Shown here in pieces: positions 21,127-31,919 of a DNA stretch of 64,000 nucleotides; position 1 is the first letter of the stretch; each line of letters starts with the position of its first letter. Position numbers and translations under genes: made by a program. The notes beneath the pieces were generated by a model. The model had not been told where the DNA came from. It made no database searches and worked only from the letters and a program-made list of their open reading frames with translations. This DNA is from Clusia tigrina (Eukaryota; Arthropoda; Insecta; Diptera; Clusiidae). The DNA lies in contig OV050032.1 in the NCBI GenBank assembly GCA_920105625.2, forward strand, positions 134,645,897 to 134,709,896, read 5' to 3'.

Positions 21127-23481
21127 CTATTGTGCAGCCTCGTACCCAACTAAAACAGTCCTGTTTATAAATCTCGTAACTGCTGTGGGCTTAATTTTAA
21201 CTAGGTGATTTGGAGATATGAACCCACTGCCTAGGCAATTATGTCTGAGTCTTGCCACCGCTGGGCAAGTGCATAGAATATGTTCTGCCGTTTCCTGCTC
21301 CTCTTGACAGAGTGGACAGGAAGATAGAATCTTTGGTGATCGTTTACGTGAGTAAAAGTCTTTTTGCAGAGAGGGATTAGAGCTGAGAATGACCTTCGGA
21401 TAAAGTTTACTTATGCTGTCTTCCATGTTGTCATTTATGAAAGGTAGCCCTGATTCGGCTAAAATGTTTTTAATTGGTGATGTAGGAAACGCACGTAGAG
21501 ATCGCCGAACAGCAGTATGGTAGGGTGTAGCCAACATAATAATGTGTTTAAGTTGGAGGATTTTGAAGATAATAATATGTCATCAGCATAGATTTGGTGA
21601 CCGACATGGGGGAAATTGGATAATCTGGTACTGATCAAATGCAATAATAAAGAGAATAACCGAAAGGAAAAACCTTGGGGAGTGCCGTTATAAAGAAGGA
21701 GTATAGGGGAAGGGACATTGGAGATGAGTACACCAATTTTACGGTTGGAGATATATGATTTTACAAAGTTGTATATACGCGGGCCAACCTTCCATTTGTT
21801 AAGCTGCCTCAATATGATATGAATACCAATCCGATCAAGCGCTTTTAAAAAATCTAAAGAGAGCAACGACACATGGTTATTACAGGAAAGCGCGTTAGAA
21901 ATAAAATTATCCAGGTGCAGGAGGGCGTCTACCATACCCTTTCTGCTTTTTTCCATTAACTTGCCTAGGTACGGCAGAAGAGATATAGGGCGGTAGCTGC
22001 AAACTTCGCGGGGAGTTTTATCAGGTTTTAAAATGGGAATGACAGCGCTTGTCTTCCAAAGAAGAGGGTAGTTGCCAGAACTAAAAATGTTATTATAATG
22101 ATTGATAAGGCGTGAGAGGAGGAAGGAAGGGAGATGTTTAATAATGGGGTAAGATATTTTATCAATCCCAGGAGTTTTACTTTTGACAGCTGAGAGAGCG
22201 GAATGTAGTTCAAGTAAAGATAAATCAGTATCTAACAATTTGGCTGATGAAGACAGGTGTAAAACCGGGAGGCGGGTGGAAGTGAGCAAAGAAAGTTTAT
22301 TAGAAGAAAATTCAGGGTGGAAGCTGGGATCCGAGGAAAGGAAGGAAAAATTAGAGGCAAATTCAAGGGCTATATCATAAGGAAATAGTAAATTGCCGCG
22401 AGAGGAATTAATGGAGGAGATGGGAGACAAAGAGGGTCTTTTTATGGCAGTCCAAATTTTTTTGGGGTCAGTAGATGTCGCTTGTGAATTTTTGGAAGCA
22501 CAGCAGTTTAGCAGATTTGGCTTTGCGGCGAAATAACGAATTCGATTTTTTGTAGTCGATTAGGTTTGTAGTGGAACGAGTGGGCTTGAATTTGCGCCTT
22601 GCAAGTAGTTAGTTGTGCCTTAAAGCAGAGAGTTCATCGCTACACCATGCAGGTGCTAGCTTGACTGGTTTGGTGGAGGACTGAGGGACGGATTGATTGG
22701 CAGCGGAACGGATGATTTTTTGAATTTTGGATGTTTCCTGATTAACATTGTCAGAGTGAATTTTGCAGGAATATTCAAACTTAACCCAATCGGCCAATTC
22801 AGTTTTGAATCGAATTCTTGGTCTGAACAGGGATGTACGGCGGGAGGAATGTATTTTAGTGAGGATGGGGAAGTGATCTCTGCCATGTAGGTCGTGTTTC
22901 CGGCACCAAGACGCTTTAGGAGAGAGGGACGTTGAACAGTGGGTAAGATCAATATGGGTAAAGGTTGCGTGAGTGGACAAATGAGTAGGAGTTCAATCAT
23001 TAAGGATAAAGTCATTGGAGATTAGGATGGCGTCTTCAATGGAACGTCCCTTTGGGTTAGCTGAAGCCGAACTCCAAAGAGGGCTCCAATCATTAAAGTC
23101 GCCCGCTAGAAGGTTGCTAAAATCTGTAGATGTGAAGAATTGGTTTGGAGGGGTATATTGCACAGATTACTGCAAATTTGTTGGGAATTTGGATTTCAGT
23201 GGCTAGGGAGGAAATATTGGATTGGGGGTGGGGAAGGGTAATGTGAGGTGCGTTTCTCTGCACAAGGATGGCAATGCCCTGCTTGATAGTAGTACCGTGA
23301 GGCAGATTGTAGAAATGTCCAATGTGGGCTTTGGGGGTATAAGGGTATAAGCTGAAGCATTGTGAGCGAAGTGAGTTTCATTTAACAGTACAAGAGAGGG
23401 GTTTTACATTTTAATTAACAATTCAAGATCAATATAATTATTAAAATAACCGTTCATATTCCACTGAAGGAAAGAGAACAT
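21127..23481 (-). pseudogene. I-like LINE ORF2: endonuclease and RT, thumb and RNase H lost
   Basis: The start MFSFLQWNMNGYFNN (23481) is the usual opening of the APE-type endonuclease. The HIDLTHC and GRDHFPI segments (about 22900-22960) are its conserved end. RT lies in 21459-22430, with SYRPISLLPYLGK, SLDFLKALDRI and YADDILL. Directly after YADDILLSSK the sequence jumps to the SNLN/LLC region, which in the sister LINE lies about 120 residues later. The RNase H domain is also missing between ESGLPFIN and the terminal CPLCQEEQETAEHILCTCP motif. Several frame changes are present. A non-functional relic. Confidence 0.82.
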
Positions 23482-23917
23482 ATTGGAAGCGATAGAAAAA
23501 ATAAAATAGAGAATGAGTATGTGTAAAATAAACAGACTTTGAATCGGCTGGATGTTTCATTGAAGAATATTTAGAATCATATTACACAAATGAGAGTAAA
23601 GTGACTGAGAGAGCACTTAACTACAATTGCACTATTATATATTGCAGTAAGAGCGAATAATTAAGTGTGTTGAATCATCGGTTAAGTGATAAGTTTCTAT
23701 GAAGTGAACCAAAATACATTTACCAGGTATTTTTAATTGAGAGAGTGAGAGGAAAACGATCAAATCTGCTTTCTTCACGAATGTTGTATACGGAGAGAAA
23801 CTAAAAAAGGGAAATAGTAAATTATTGTGATTGGAAACAAGCAAATTATTGTCGTCAGCTTCCAAAGTGTAGTGAAATCACTTAAAAATATATAGTTAAA
23901 CAATAATAAATAGAAAA

Positions 23918-24181
23918 ATGGTGCATTATCGTTGCGTTATTTGCAATAATACATGGAGAAATGAAAAAGTAAGATTTTTCAGCGTTCCTAAAGATGCAAT
24001 AAAGCGAAATCGGTGGATCGTGGCTTGTGGCGTTGATTTAAAAGAAAAATCAAAAGTGTGTGAGAAACATTTTGTAAATAGTGACTTTATAAATAATCCG
24101 GAAGCCGCCACAACTAAAAAAGTGCTACTCTTTAATCTTTTAAATAGAAGATTAGCAACCAAAAAAAAAAAAACAGAATAA
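23918..24181 (+). CDS. THAP zinc-finger protein, short (87 aa), inside LINE ORF1
   Basis: An 87-codon ORF with a THAP-type C2CH zinc finger: CVIC at residues 6-9, RFFSVPKDAIKRNRW, then VCEKHF with the last Cys and His. The PKDAIKR stretch resembles the P-element transposase N-terminus. The C-terminus is a short Lys-rich tail. The ORF is opposite in strand to the surrounding LINE ORF1 and replaces part of it, so it came in as an insertion (approximately 23885-24400). An AATAAA at about 24266 and an A-rich stretch follow. No catalytic domain is present. It could be a P-like element remnant, a processed gene copy or a small DNA-binding gene. No inverted repeats or target duplication found. Confidence 0.65.
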   Translation: MVHYRCVICNNTWRNEKVRFFSVPKDAIKRNRWIVACGVDLKEKSKVCEKHFVNSDFINNPEAATTKKVLLFNLLNRRLATKKKKTE

Positions 24182-25050
24182 TAGGCAATAGTAAATTATT
24201 CAAAACATTATTTTAAGTTGTATTAGTTGTTGTATGTGTGTATGTATAATTTTGTTTGTAAATAATAATAAATGAAAAAACCAAAAAAAGGGCACTTGAG
24301 TTTTTACTTATTACGACAAAAATTGCAAAACCCGAAAATAGCGGCCAAAATTTACAAAAGAAGCAACACTGTTTATTCATTTTGACACTTATTATGATTG
24401 TGAGAGAACGACATTTGGAGAGCGGTCTTCTATTAATAATACCTGGTAAAAGTATTTTGGAAGTCAACATCGTCAATATGTTGGTGTGAGTAATCGTTGA
24501 TATCAGTTTTGAGAGAGAGAGAGTGTCGTCGTTGGAAAGTGTTGCAATTTCTTGATGAGAAATAGTTGAATTGACTGTAGAAAAGGTATTTTTTAGAGTT
24601 TTTGCTTTTTGTGGAAGTGAGTGGGAGAAGTTTTGTTTGAAGGGAATTTTTGGATGGTAATGAAGTATGTTGCGAGACATGAGTGAGGGTATCAGAGTAT
24701 TGGGAAGTAGATGCATACAGAGGAAGAGTTACTATTGCATTAGTCGATGTGTCAGTGTTGTTAGATAACGTCTGATTTTTTATTGGGAAAGAGAGAGATG
24801 GAAGTTGAAGGATTAGTAATTGCTGTTTTTCTAGATTACGTTTTGATATTTTTGTTGGTGTTGTGGATGTTCTGTTCCTTTATGTTCAGAATTATGGTTT
24901 GATGAATTTGCAGTTTCAGATGTTGCTATAATAGAGGAGAAGAATTAGAGGGGATTTGTGCTTTGAACGATCGCATTGCTTCACTCATTGAACACTTGTA
25001 TCTTATTTCTATTTTTAGAATTTCTTTCGGTTCTGCGAACTTAGCACAGT

Positions 25051-25059
25051 TATTATAGG
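25051..25059. other. SINE target site duplication TATTATAGG (left)
   Basis: TATTATAGG here is repeated exactly at 25273-25281, directly after the SINE tail. The 9-bp length fits LINE-mediated insertion. Confidence 0.8.
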
Positions 25060-25272
25060 ATAGTCGCCCTCTATGGTCTAGTGGTAAGCAAGCTAGACTC
25101 ACACCACGAGGGTCACAGTTTCAAATCCTGCCACGGTCTTGGTCTCCAAAAGGCTTCTTTCTATAAAATTCTTTTCTCTTCGCGTCGAACGCCTCTGTAG
25201 CTAGTACCCATTACCCCAACACCTAGCACTCATAATTAATTATGGTGTGAGATATGAAATTGAAAATAATAA
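25060..25272 (+). mobile_element. tRNA-derived SINE, 213 bp
   Basis: The tRNA-like head (25067-25139) has an exact A box (TGGTCTAGTGG, 25074-25084) and a B box GTTTCAAATCC (25118-25128, 9 of 11 matches to consensus). An unrelated body follows, then an AAT-rich tail (AAATAATAA). A 9-bp target duplication flanks it. It lies in LINE ORF1 and is younger than that LINE. It would be transcribed by Pol III and moved by a LINE's machinery; the AAT tail recalls the TAA tails of I-like elements. Confidence 0.8.
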
Positions 25273-25899
25273 TATTATAGGCTGCTGCGTATTCTTCAGT
25301 ACAGTTGGTGCAAAAGGTTCGTGTTCAGGTTGATGGAGAATGAGGAGGTAGATTGCATTGTACACAGGAAGGCGCACGTTTGCAATGCTTTGCTGTATGA
25401 CCCAAAAGTTGGCAACACATTGGATTAGGAATATATTCTCAGGAAGGTGGTAGCGGTCAAATGTCAGCAAAACTCTTCCACTAATTCTCCGTTGGTTTTT
25501 TTGAAAACTTATATACTGATGCGACTCCATGGGACTTTAATTCCTTAACAATTTCCTCTTCTGCTATGCTGTTTTAACATGGTGCTTATACTGTGCTTTT
25601 AGTGAGGTTAAGGTTGTCGTGAAATCTGGCCTCCATTGTACAAATTCCTGATAGATATTTTGTTTTCATAAACTTCTCAGCAATTTGCTTATCTTTCACC
25701 AAAAGCAATAGACGAAAGTATAATGTATTTTGCATCAGGATATTCTTTATTAGCTTTTGGAAGAACTGGGAATAATTCCTGAGTAATATCGAAACCATTT
25801 TTTCGTTTTTCATTGGCAAACCGATTTGACCATAAGTTAGGAGGCCCTGGGACCATTGTTAAAAACACAAATGCAATCTGAGAACTGAATATAAATTTT

Positions 25900-26265
25900 T
25901 TTTAGCTTAGATGAGATGAACAAGATTAAATTAAAAGATTTGAAAATAGCTCAAATACGCGCTGAGCGGAAAGCACTAGTGCGAAAACACCGTATGACCG
26001 ACGGGAGGAAAAAAGAAACAACGACTTTATACCTCGAGTGTTAGTCGGAGACTGCTTAACAAAATTATTTTGCAACTAAGTATATACAATTTAGTGTGAA
26101 AGTGAATGTTGCTCTGTTACATTAAATACATCTAAAAGTTCGAAGAATCAAATTAAAATATCTGACGAATAAACAAATTTTAATAAAACAAATTCAGTCC
26201 GGCCGAACTCATTAAAAATTATAAATAAAACTGAAAATAAAACTAACTAATTACGACAAAATAAA
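25900..26265. other. Non-coding boundary between LINE and Gypsy element
   Basis: AT-rich, no ORF. It probably holds the LINE 5' UTR and the leader or a decayed LTR of the Gypsy element that follows. Neither an LTR end nor a PBS was recognised. Confidence 0.4.
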
Positions 26266-26892
26266 ATGGCACTGAGATTAGCAGCGACGTTAAGAGAAGC
26301 ACGTAGCATTACATTTTTCGATGGGCAAAGTGAATACACCATCACACAATTTTTAAGAGACGTCACAATAATTTAATCGCTAACAAACGAACAGGAACAA
26401 CATATTATATGCAAGGTGTTGTCCAACAAGCTGAAACGCCGAGCATTATATGTCGTCCAAAAACTTAGCGAACCAAGCTTTGAAGATATATTGTCTAAAC
26501 TGACGGAAGAATTTGGTTTTAAATCAACATTTTTAATCCTAAGAAACGATGCAAAGAATGTTAGAGCTTTAAATATTGAAGATTTAGACAAGAAGTTAGG
26601 AACTATTTTACAAAGTATGAACACAAAATATATTTTAGAAGGTTCATGTCATATTTTATATACACTATATAATAATTCAAAATTAATGTTTGACGTTTCC
26701 TTCTTGCCTTTTAATGTAAAAACTTTTTTATTACAAGATCATATAAATAACATGGAAATTACTCTCTTTTACTATTTACAAAATAAGATGTTGCACGATA
26801 TTAATAAAGACAGCGGTCCTATGAAGGTTGATGCACACTTAAAAAGTAATAAGTATAATCGTAATTTTCTCAATAATTCCAGTGCCTTCCTT
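26266..26892 (+). pseudogene. gag: Gag of decayed Gypsy element, 5' part
   Basis: Reads from ATG at 26266 with one in-frame stop (TAA, 26374-26376), then open to the Helitron junction. The TITQFLRDV and LTEEFGFKSTFL segments resemble the capsid-like Gag of mdg1/17.6-type elements. The Asn-rich C-terminus resumes after the Helitron (34594 onward) in the reading that includes NSTNFGRDNASGNV. No zinc knuckle seen. Confidence 0.6.
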
Positions 26893-26898
26893 CATAAT
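26893..26898. other. CATAAT direct repeat at Helitron left junction
   Basis: CATAAT occurs here and at 34588-34593, where the Gag reading resumes. It may be chance, microhomology, or a duplication. Canonical Helitrons do not make target duplications. Confidence 0.45.
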
Positions 26899-27399
26899 CT
26901 ATATATGTATATATATATATAAATGAATGTCTGTATGTCTGTTTGTTTGTGCTTTATAGGAGGCCAAACCCTTGGACCGATCTTCCTGAAATTTTCACAG
27001 CATGTTACTGTGACTCTGGAAGGAATAATAGGCTATATGAAGTTTTGATTGGACAAAGGTGCGTGGCACTGCCCATATAACCCAAAAATTTAAATCGCCA
27101 TATTTTGGGCATTTTTTAACCTACGTCGATGATATTTGGTACTATGGTATTGGCATAATTAGGAATACGTACCAGGAGAAAAGTGGGTAGGACCACGCCG
27201 CTTTTTAGGAAAATTAAAAAATCGTATTATAGTCTTAACTACTGGAAAAGATTAAAAAAAATTGCTGGAAAACACAGCAATCCGATATTTTTTGAAACTT
27301 TACCACTTTTTTTTTTTTTACATTAAATATTAATCAAATTAAAATAATTGCTGTATCTGTGAAAAAGGAAAGGAAAGGATACTGCGTACGAAGTATAAA

Positions 27400-27510
27400 A
27401 ATTAAGCACCTGGAATGTGCTGCGCAAATGGTAAAATTGCTTTACCCGAACTGCTACCACCACCAGAACCACTACTATCGTTAGTTTCAGGTAAGAACAA
27501 ATAAATAACA
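27400..27510 (+). pseudogene. Helitron N-terminal Cys-patch fragment
   Basis: The reading includes GMCCANGKIALPELLPPPEPL, cut here to the recognisable motif CCANGKIALPELLPPPEPL. It is the zinc-binding N-terminal motif of Helitron proteins. No frame connects it to the Rep region at 28038. Confidence 0.6.
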
Positions 27511-28037
27511 CTGTTCAAGTTGTAAAATGGTACAAACGTGAAAACCATATGGTTGTGTTTGGATGAGCCCCCTGAGTACTAATCCATCGATGAAAGTGCC
27601 AACTTGGCTCATTGGGAAAATTTTATGGCGTTTTGTTTGAATTTCGGTCAATTAGTGAATTTTTTACCATTTAAGCTCATTTAAGTCGCTATTCCTGTAT
27701 TCAAAATTTCTTTCGTTATTTTTATACGGCTCGCAATTACTAGTTCTACCATTAGAACGCACATTTCAACTGAGAAAATCAAATTTTTTAGCCTATTTTC
27801 ATGATTTTTGCCCATTTTTACAGTTTTTCCTTTTTACAATATACTATGCAATATTATTGCCATTTCAAGCAACTCAACACACTTTTTAAATACAGAAACC
27901 ATCCTTTTTACGCGTTTTCGGATGATTTTCGCGTTTTTTATTGATTTAAATAAATTTTTTGAATACATTTTTTCGGTATAAAAATGAATGGAAATGCGTG
28001 TTTCTCCGTATTAATGTAATTAATTTTAAATTGGCAA

Positions 28038-29219
28038 TTGAAATATAGAATTATTCAATGGAATATCATTCGTTATCCTCCAATTCCATTAACAAATTCC
28101 AGCAAAATAGTAGCCGGTTTGCAAATAATGCTTCATGACAACAACCAGTTGGTGAGAACATTTAAACAAGCAAAACATGATCCGCGATTGTCTTCAGATC
28201 AACACTTTATTGCAATTCATGCTGATAAAACGCCAGCTGGACAACATCAAGGACGTTACAACGCGCCCACATTTGACGATGTGGCAAACTTAATGGTTGG
28301 TGATCCAGTGGCAACATGTGATATAATTATTCGCCGTCGTGACGAGAGAATTAACAGAATATCTGAAACGCATCGCTCATATGACGCGCTTCAGTATCCT
28401 ATTATTTTTCCATATGGAGAAGATGGATATCACTTTGAAGTGCGTCAAATCAATCAAGCAACCCGTAAATTAAGATTTTTTTTTATAAACGTTTGTCGCA
28501 CGTAATATAAAAAATAATAAATTTATGTGAAATGAAACAATTAGCAAAAAAGTGAGTGTGATGAATTTTTATTCATATCGTTTAATGATTCGTCAACACA
28601 CTGACAATCATGTTCTCAATTGTCGTGAGTTGTTTCACCAGTTTATTGTCGACATGTACGCCAAAATCGAAACGGAATGTTTGTTATACATATGATATCA
28701 TCAAGCGATACTTCGAGTAGATGATTATATTCATATTCGTGATGCAATGAACGATCAGAATGACTTCATTCCCAATGAACTAGGGCAACCTATTATACTG
28801 CCAGCAACATTCACAGGAAGCCCACGTCATATGCAAGAATATACACAAGACGCAATGACATATGTGCGATCATACGGACGGCCAGATCTGTTCATTACAT
28901 TCACATGTAATCCGAAGTGGGAGGAAACCGTATCCGAATTGTCTTCTGGGCAAACATCTGCACATCGACACGACATTACAGCACGTGTGTTTAAACAAAA
29001 ATTAAAATCATTAATGGCTTTCATTGTTAAGCTACAAGTTTTTGGAGAAACGCGATGCTGGATGTATTCAGTCGAATGGCAAAAACGTGGATTGCCACAT
29101 GCACACATTTTAAATTGGTTGGTCGACAAAATTACGTCTGACAAAATAGATGATGTCTGCGGAAATACCTGATCCTGATATTGATCCACAATTGCATGAA
29201 ATTGTATCCATAAACATGA
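28038..29219 (+). pseudogene. Helitron Rep (HUH nuclease) region
   Basis: 28038-28505 encodes the upstream domain, ending near YDALQYPIIFPYGEDGYHF. 28747-29172 encodes the nuclease, with FITFTCNPKW and the HUH motif in EWQKRGLPHAHIL. The stretch between is out of frame (about 28506-28746), so the protein is broken. The Rep nuclease nicks and rejoins single strands during rolling-circle transposition. The hAT element cuts the reading at 29220, and it resumes at 31920. Confidence 0.8.
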
Positions 29220-29227
29220 TACATGGG
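29220..29227. other. hAT target site duplication TACATGGG (left)
   Basis: Repeated exactly at 31912-31919. Eight base pairs is the standard hAT duplication length, and removing the element restores the Helitron sequence. Confidence 0.92.
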
Positions 29228-29384
29228 TAATGCTCCCAGATTTTTTTTCTTAAAATACAGGAAAAACATGCGAACATTGTTTAAAAAACAGGATGTTTTT
29301 TTTCGAAAACAGGATTTTCGCAGGATTTTATTGAATTAATAAAACACAGGTATTCTGGTCAAAAAATAAGTGAAAAAACATGGT

Positions 29385-29978
29385 TTATTCATTGGTGGTC
29401 ATTGGTATGCTTTCATCATCAATCATTCCTTTGTCTGGATCTATTTCAATGTTCTGGGTTCCATGTACGGTATGAACTTCGTACTTTTGATTCGATTGAA
29501 TCTTTCGGAGCATATCAGGCTGGTCTTTTAGCCAACGGAAAAATTCTAAGCACGACATTTTCAAATTAACTTTGGTTGTGAGAATGGCCTTTAGAGTTTC
29601 GACATTTAAATTCGATTTTTCCTCTGTCCACGTCTTATTCATCTCCGCAAACACTCTCTCGACAGAAGCTGTAGAGCCGGGGAGACAAAGAATGTACTCA
29701 ATTATTTTCGCCATTTCCTTGTAGTCACAGCTTTGGTCGTCCAAATGCTTGAATACTTCAACCCAACGCTCTGTCATCGAGACTTTTTTTTCGATCCATT
29801 GTTTAATTTTACTGTCTGAACAATAGTTTTTCACGTAACAAAATTCCTTGTGCAATTGAGCTGAATTTTCATTCGCGTCGTACAACGACTTTTCATTCAA
29901 TTGAGACATGGCTTCTTCGACATTTTTCCACGAAGGAATTTGACGCAGTGTGACCCATGAGTACTTTTTTAATTCCAC
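29385..29978 (-). pseudogene. hAT transposase C-terminal part (dimerisation domain)
   Basis: Contains EYILCLPGSTASVERVFAEM and NLNVETLKAILTTKVN, the conserved hAT C-terminal (hATC) region that holds the last catalytic Glu and the dimer interface. It continues the 30376-31497 reading in another frame. The 29979-30375 stretch between has only short frames (such as 30016-30219), so an intron or decay separates them. With an intron the gene might still be expressed. Confidence 0.82.
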
Positions 29979-30375
29979 AATTGGATTACCCCAATTGTCG
30001 AGATATTTACAAGCATCATCTGTGAAAGATAATATACCAATTCAAATTATAATCAATGCCACAGATGTTGAGATATGGAATGATAATAATTAAATAAATT
30101 ACCAAAAAAGTCTTGCATTTTGAAAATATGACACCGGTATCAAAACGATCGTCTATAAGAGCATCCATTTCGGCTTTTGTCTGTGGTGATAGGTATTCGT
30201 CCTCCTGTCGCATTTTCAAAGTAACGTTCAGCTCATCTAAATATTGAACAATTGCAACGGCCGAAGTTTCATCGCCTTCTATTTTAAGAACACATTCTGC
30301 AAAGAGTTCAGCCTTAAATATGGAGCAGAAAGGAACAGATTGAAAAACATGTTTCAGCTACTAAACCTCTAAACC

Positions 30376-31497
30376 TCAAATTTGATTTACCTGTTCTTGA
30401 ACGAAATGAAGCCAAAATTTGGACATCGGATTTTCGAAAAATTCTTTCAGCAATTTTTCTCCTTTCCTCAAACCGGTGAACAGCCTTTTCAATGGCTCAT
30501 AAACTTGTAAAATACGTTTAATTGCAGGGCCAAGAGCTAGAAATCGGGTCTTTGCGTATCCCAGCAACTTCAAATATTTAACACCGCACATTTCACAGAA
30601 CTCTTTTAGAGATGCAACATGAGTTGTATAAATGTAAAAATAGAAATATATTTTTACGACAATGCATTCAACATCGAAGGGTAAAACATCGCATGCATAT
30701 TTCAAGGCATTGTGCACAATGTGAGCCGAACAACCGATTCCAATTAAATGTGGCAGCCAAGTTTTCATTTTGTAAAACACATTGTTGGTTCCGCCTCGCG
30801 TTTCACCCCCAAAATTCACTTTGGCATTATCTCCACAAAATGCAATGATTTTCTTCAGCAGGTCGTATGCTTCAGCTGTATTTTTAATTAAATCGTTGAT
30901 AATGGTTGATGTTTCACCGTCTTCTGATGAAATTTCCAAAACTTTTACGCAAACACCGACTGTAGGAATGAAGAATCTGACCAGAACGGGAAATATTTTT
31001 ATCGAACCATGATTTGATGCATCTACGGAAACCGAAACGAAGCTACATTTCTTCAAATCTTCAATTAGCATTTTTCGTACTTGTGGCACAATAACATTCA
31101 ATACGATGGCCTGATATTTGGTTTGTGAACACGTAAACTTTTTCATTTGAAAACAAGAGCGAAATATTTTTGACGCATAGTCTGAAGATTTAAAACTGTG
31201 ATTCGCACTTATAACATGATATGCCCATGTTCCTTCCATTGCTGCAACTTCCAAATCAAATGAGCTTGAAAAAATTGTGTCGATTTTTTTACTTGAAGAC
31301 GCTGCAGTCAAAGCCGCCTGGTGTTTGCCTGCTTTCACATGTCGATCGATGTCAGCCTTTCCACCCGAAGCGATAGAAAATGTGCCTTTGCATTGTTTGC
31401 ACCTAAGATCATTATCTGATGTGTTCGTTTCAAGAAAAGGATAACTTTTTTTTAGTCTATCGTTGAAAACACATTTTCCTTTCGTTGTTTTTCCCAT
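30376..31497 (-). CDS. hAT transposase N-terminal and core part (373 aa)
   Basis: A 373-codon frame. Residues about 31-62 form a BED-like zinc finger (CKQCKGTFSIASGGKADIDRHVKAGKHQ shortened here to CKQC and HVKAGKH). SVSVDASNHGS holds the likely first catalytic Asp and IAFCGDNAKVN the second. GIGCSAHIVHNALK is the conserved C/H segment after it. The ORF ends near QEQVNQI at a stop. The family is one of the hAT lineages with a single N-terminal finger. Activity cannot be told. Confidence 0.8.
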   Translation of the reverse strand: MGKTTKGKCVFNDRLKKSYPFLETNTSDNDLRCKQCKGTFSIASGGKADIDRHVKAGKHQAALTAASSSKKIDTIFSSSFDLEVAAMEGTWAYHVISANHSFKSSDYASKIFRSCFQMKKFTCSQTKYQAIVLNVIVPQVRKMLIEDLKKCSFVSVSVDASNHGSIKIFPVLVRFFIPTVGVCVKVLEISSEDGETSTIINDLIKNTAEAYDLLKKIIAFCGDNAKVNFGGETRGGTNNVFYKMKTWLPHLIGIGCSAHIVHNALKYACDVLPFDVECIVVKIYFYFYIYTTHVASLKEFCEMCGVKYLKLLGYAKTRFLALGPAIKRILQVYEPLKRLFTGLRKGEKLLKEFFENPMSKFWLHFVQEQVNQI

Positions 31498-31663
31498 TTC
31501 AAAACAAAAACTTTATATAAATGCAGTAAAACAAAAAAAAATATAAGTTTGACAAGCACAACGACAATTGTTTCAATACGCTTCGATTGTTGCGAAATAC
31601 ATCTACGCATATATGAATGATGAAGTTGGAGTGAGAGAACTATAAGACACACAGGAGACATGC

Positions 31664-31761
31664 TTTCTCTGTTTATTACGCGCATTTGTTTAGCGGCCTT
31701 TACACGTTCACGTTTCTCTGTTTATTACGCGCATTTGTTTAGCGGCCTTTACACGTTCACG
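31664..31761. repeat. 49-bp tandem duplication in hAT 5' region
   Basis: Two head-to-tail copies of 49 bp (31664-31712, 31713-31761), apparently identical, upstream of the transposase start. Possibly recent slippage or a doubled transposase-binding or promoter segment. Confidence 0.85.
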
Positions 31762-31919
31762 TTTACTTGCAGTCATGCGTGGCGTGTTGAAGAGAATGAC
31801 AATGTATATTTTACAGGATTTTCATAGCTAAATACAGGTTTGAATTTCTGGCAGGATTTCTCTTTAAAAAATAGGATAATCCTGCGAAATACAGGATAAA
31901 TGGGAGCATTATACATGGG

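Larger units (their letters stand above)
23600..25856 (-). pseudogene. I-like LINE ORF1 (Gag-like), broken, with two insertions
   Basis: A start at 25856 gives MVPGPPNLWSNRFANEK, matching the MPPGATDNRENRFA start of the sister LINE. The segment in 25586-25819 (LLLLVKDKQIAEKFMKT) and 25240-25530 (GRVLLTFDRYHLPENI) match sister segments LLLLVKDKKIAQKF and GVLLLSFDSYKLPNKI. The C-terminal part (24390-24716 and about 23635-23800) is Ser/Thr/Asn-rich, as in the sister. The SINE (25060-25272) and the THAP ORF interrupt it. ORF1 would coat LINE RNA. Confidence 0.75.
21076..25900 (-). mobile_element. I-like LINE, near full length with internal deletions
   Basis: The 3' end has a TAA-repeat tail (21076-21098, read on the minus strand), as in I elements. 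ORF2 (23481-21127) contains endonuclease, RT and a C-terminal Cys/His motif. ORF1 (25856 to about 23600) is broken and interrupted by a THAP ORF and a SINE. The ORF1 sequence is clearly related to that of the LINE at 44051-55500. The 5' end is approximate. Confidence 0.82.
29228..31911 (-). mobile_element. hAT DNA transposon, 2.7 kb
   Basis: Short inverted repeats (TAATGCTCCCA at the left, its complement at the right), an 8-bp target duplication and a minus-strand transposase in two parts. Both ends carry further ATACAGG/CAGGAT motifs that may bind transposase. It sits inside the Rep gene of the Helitron. Confidence 0.92.
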
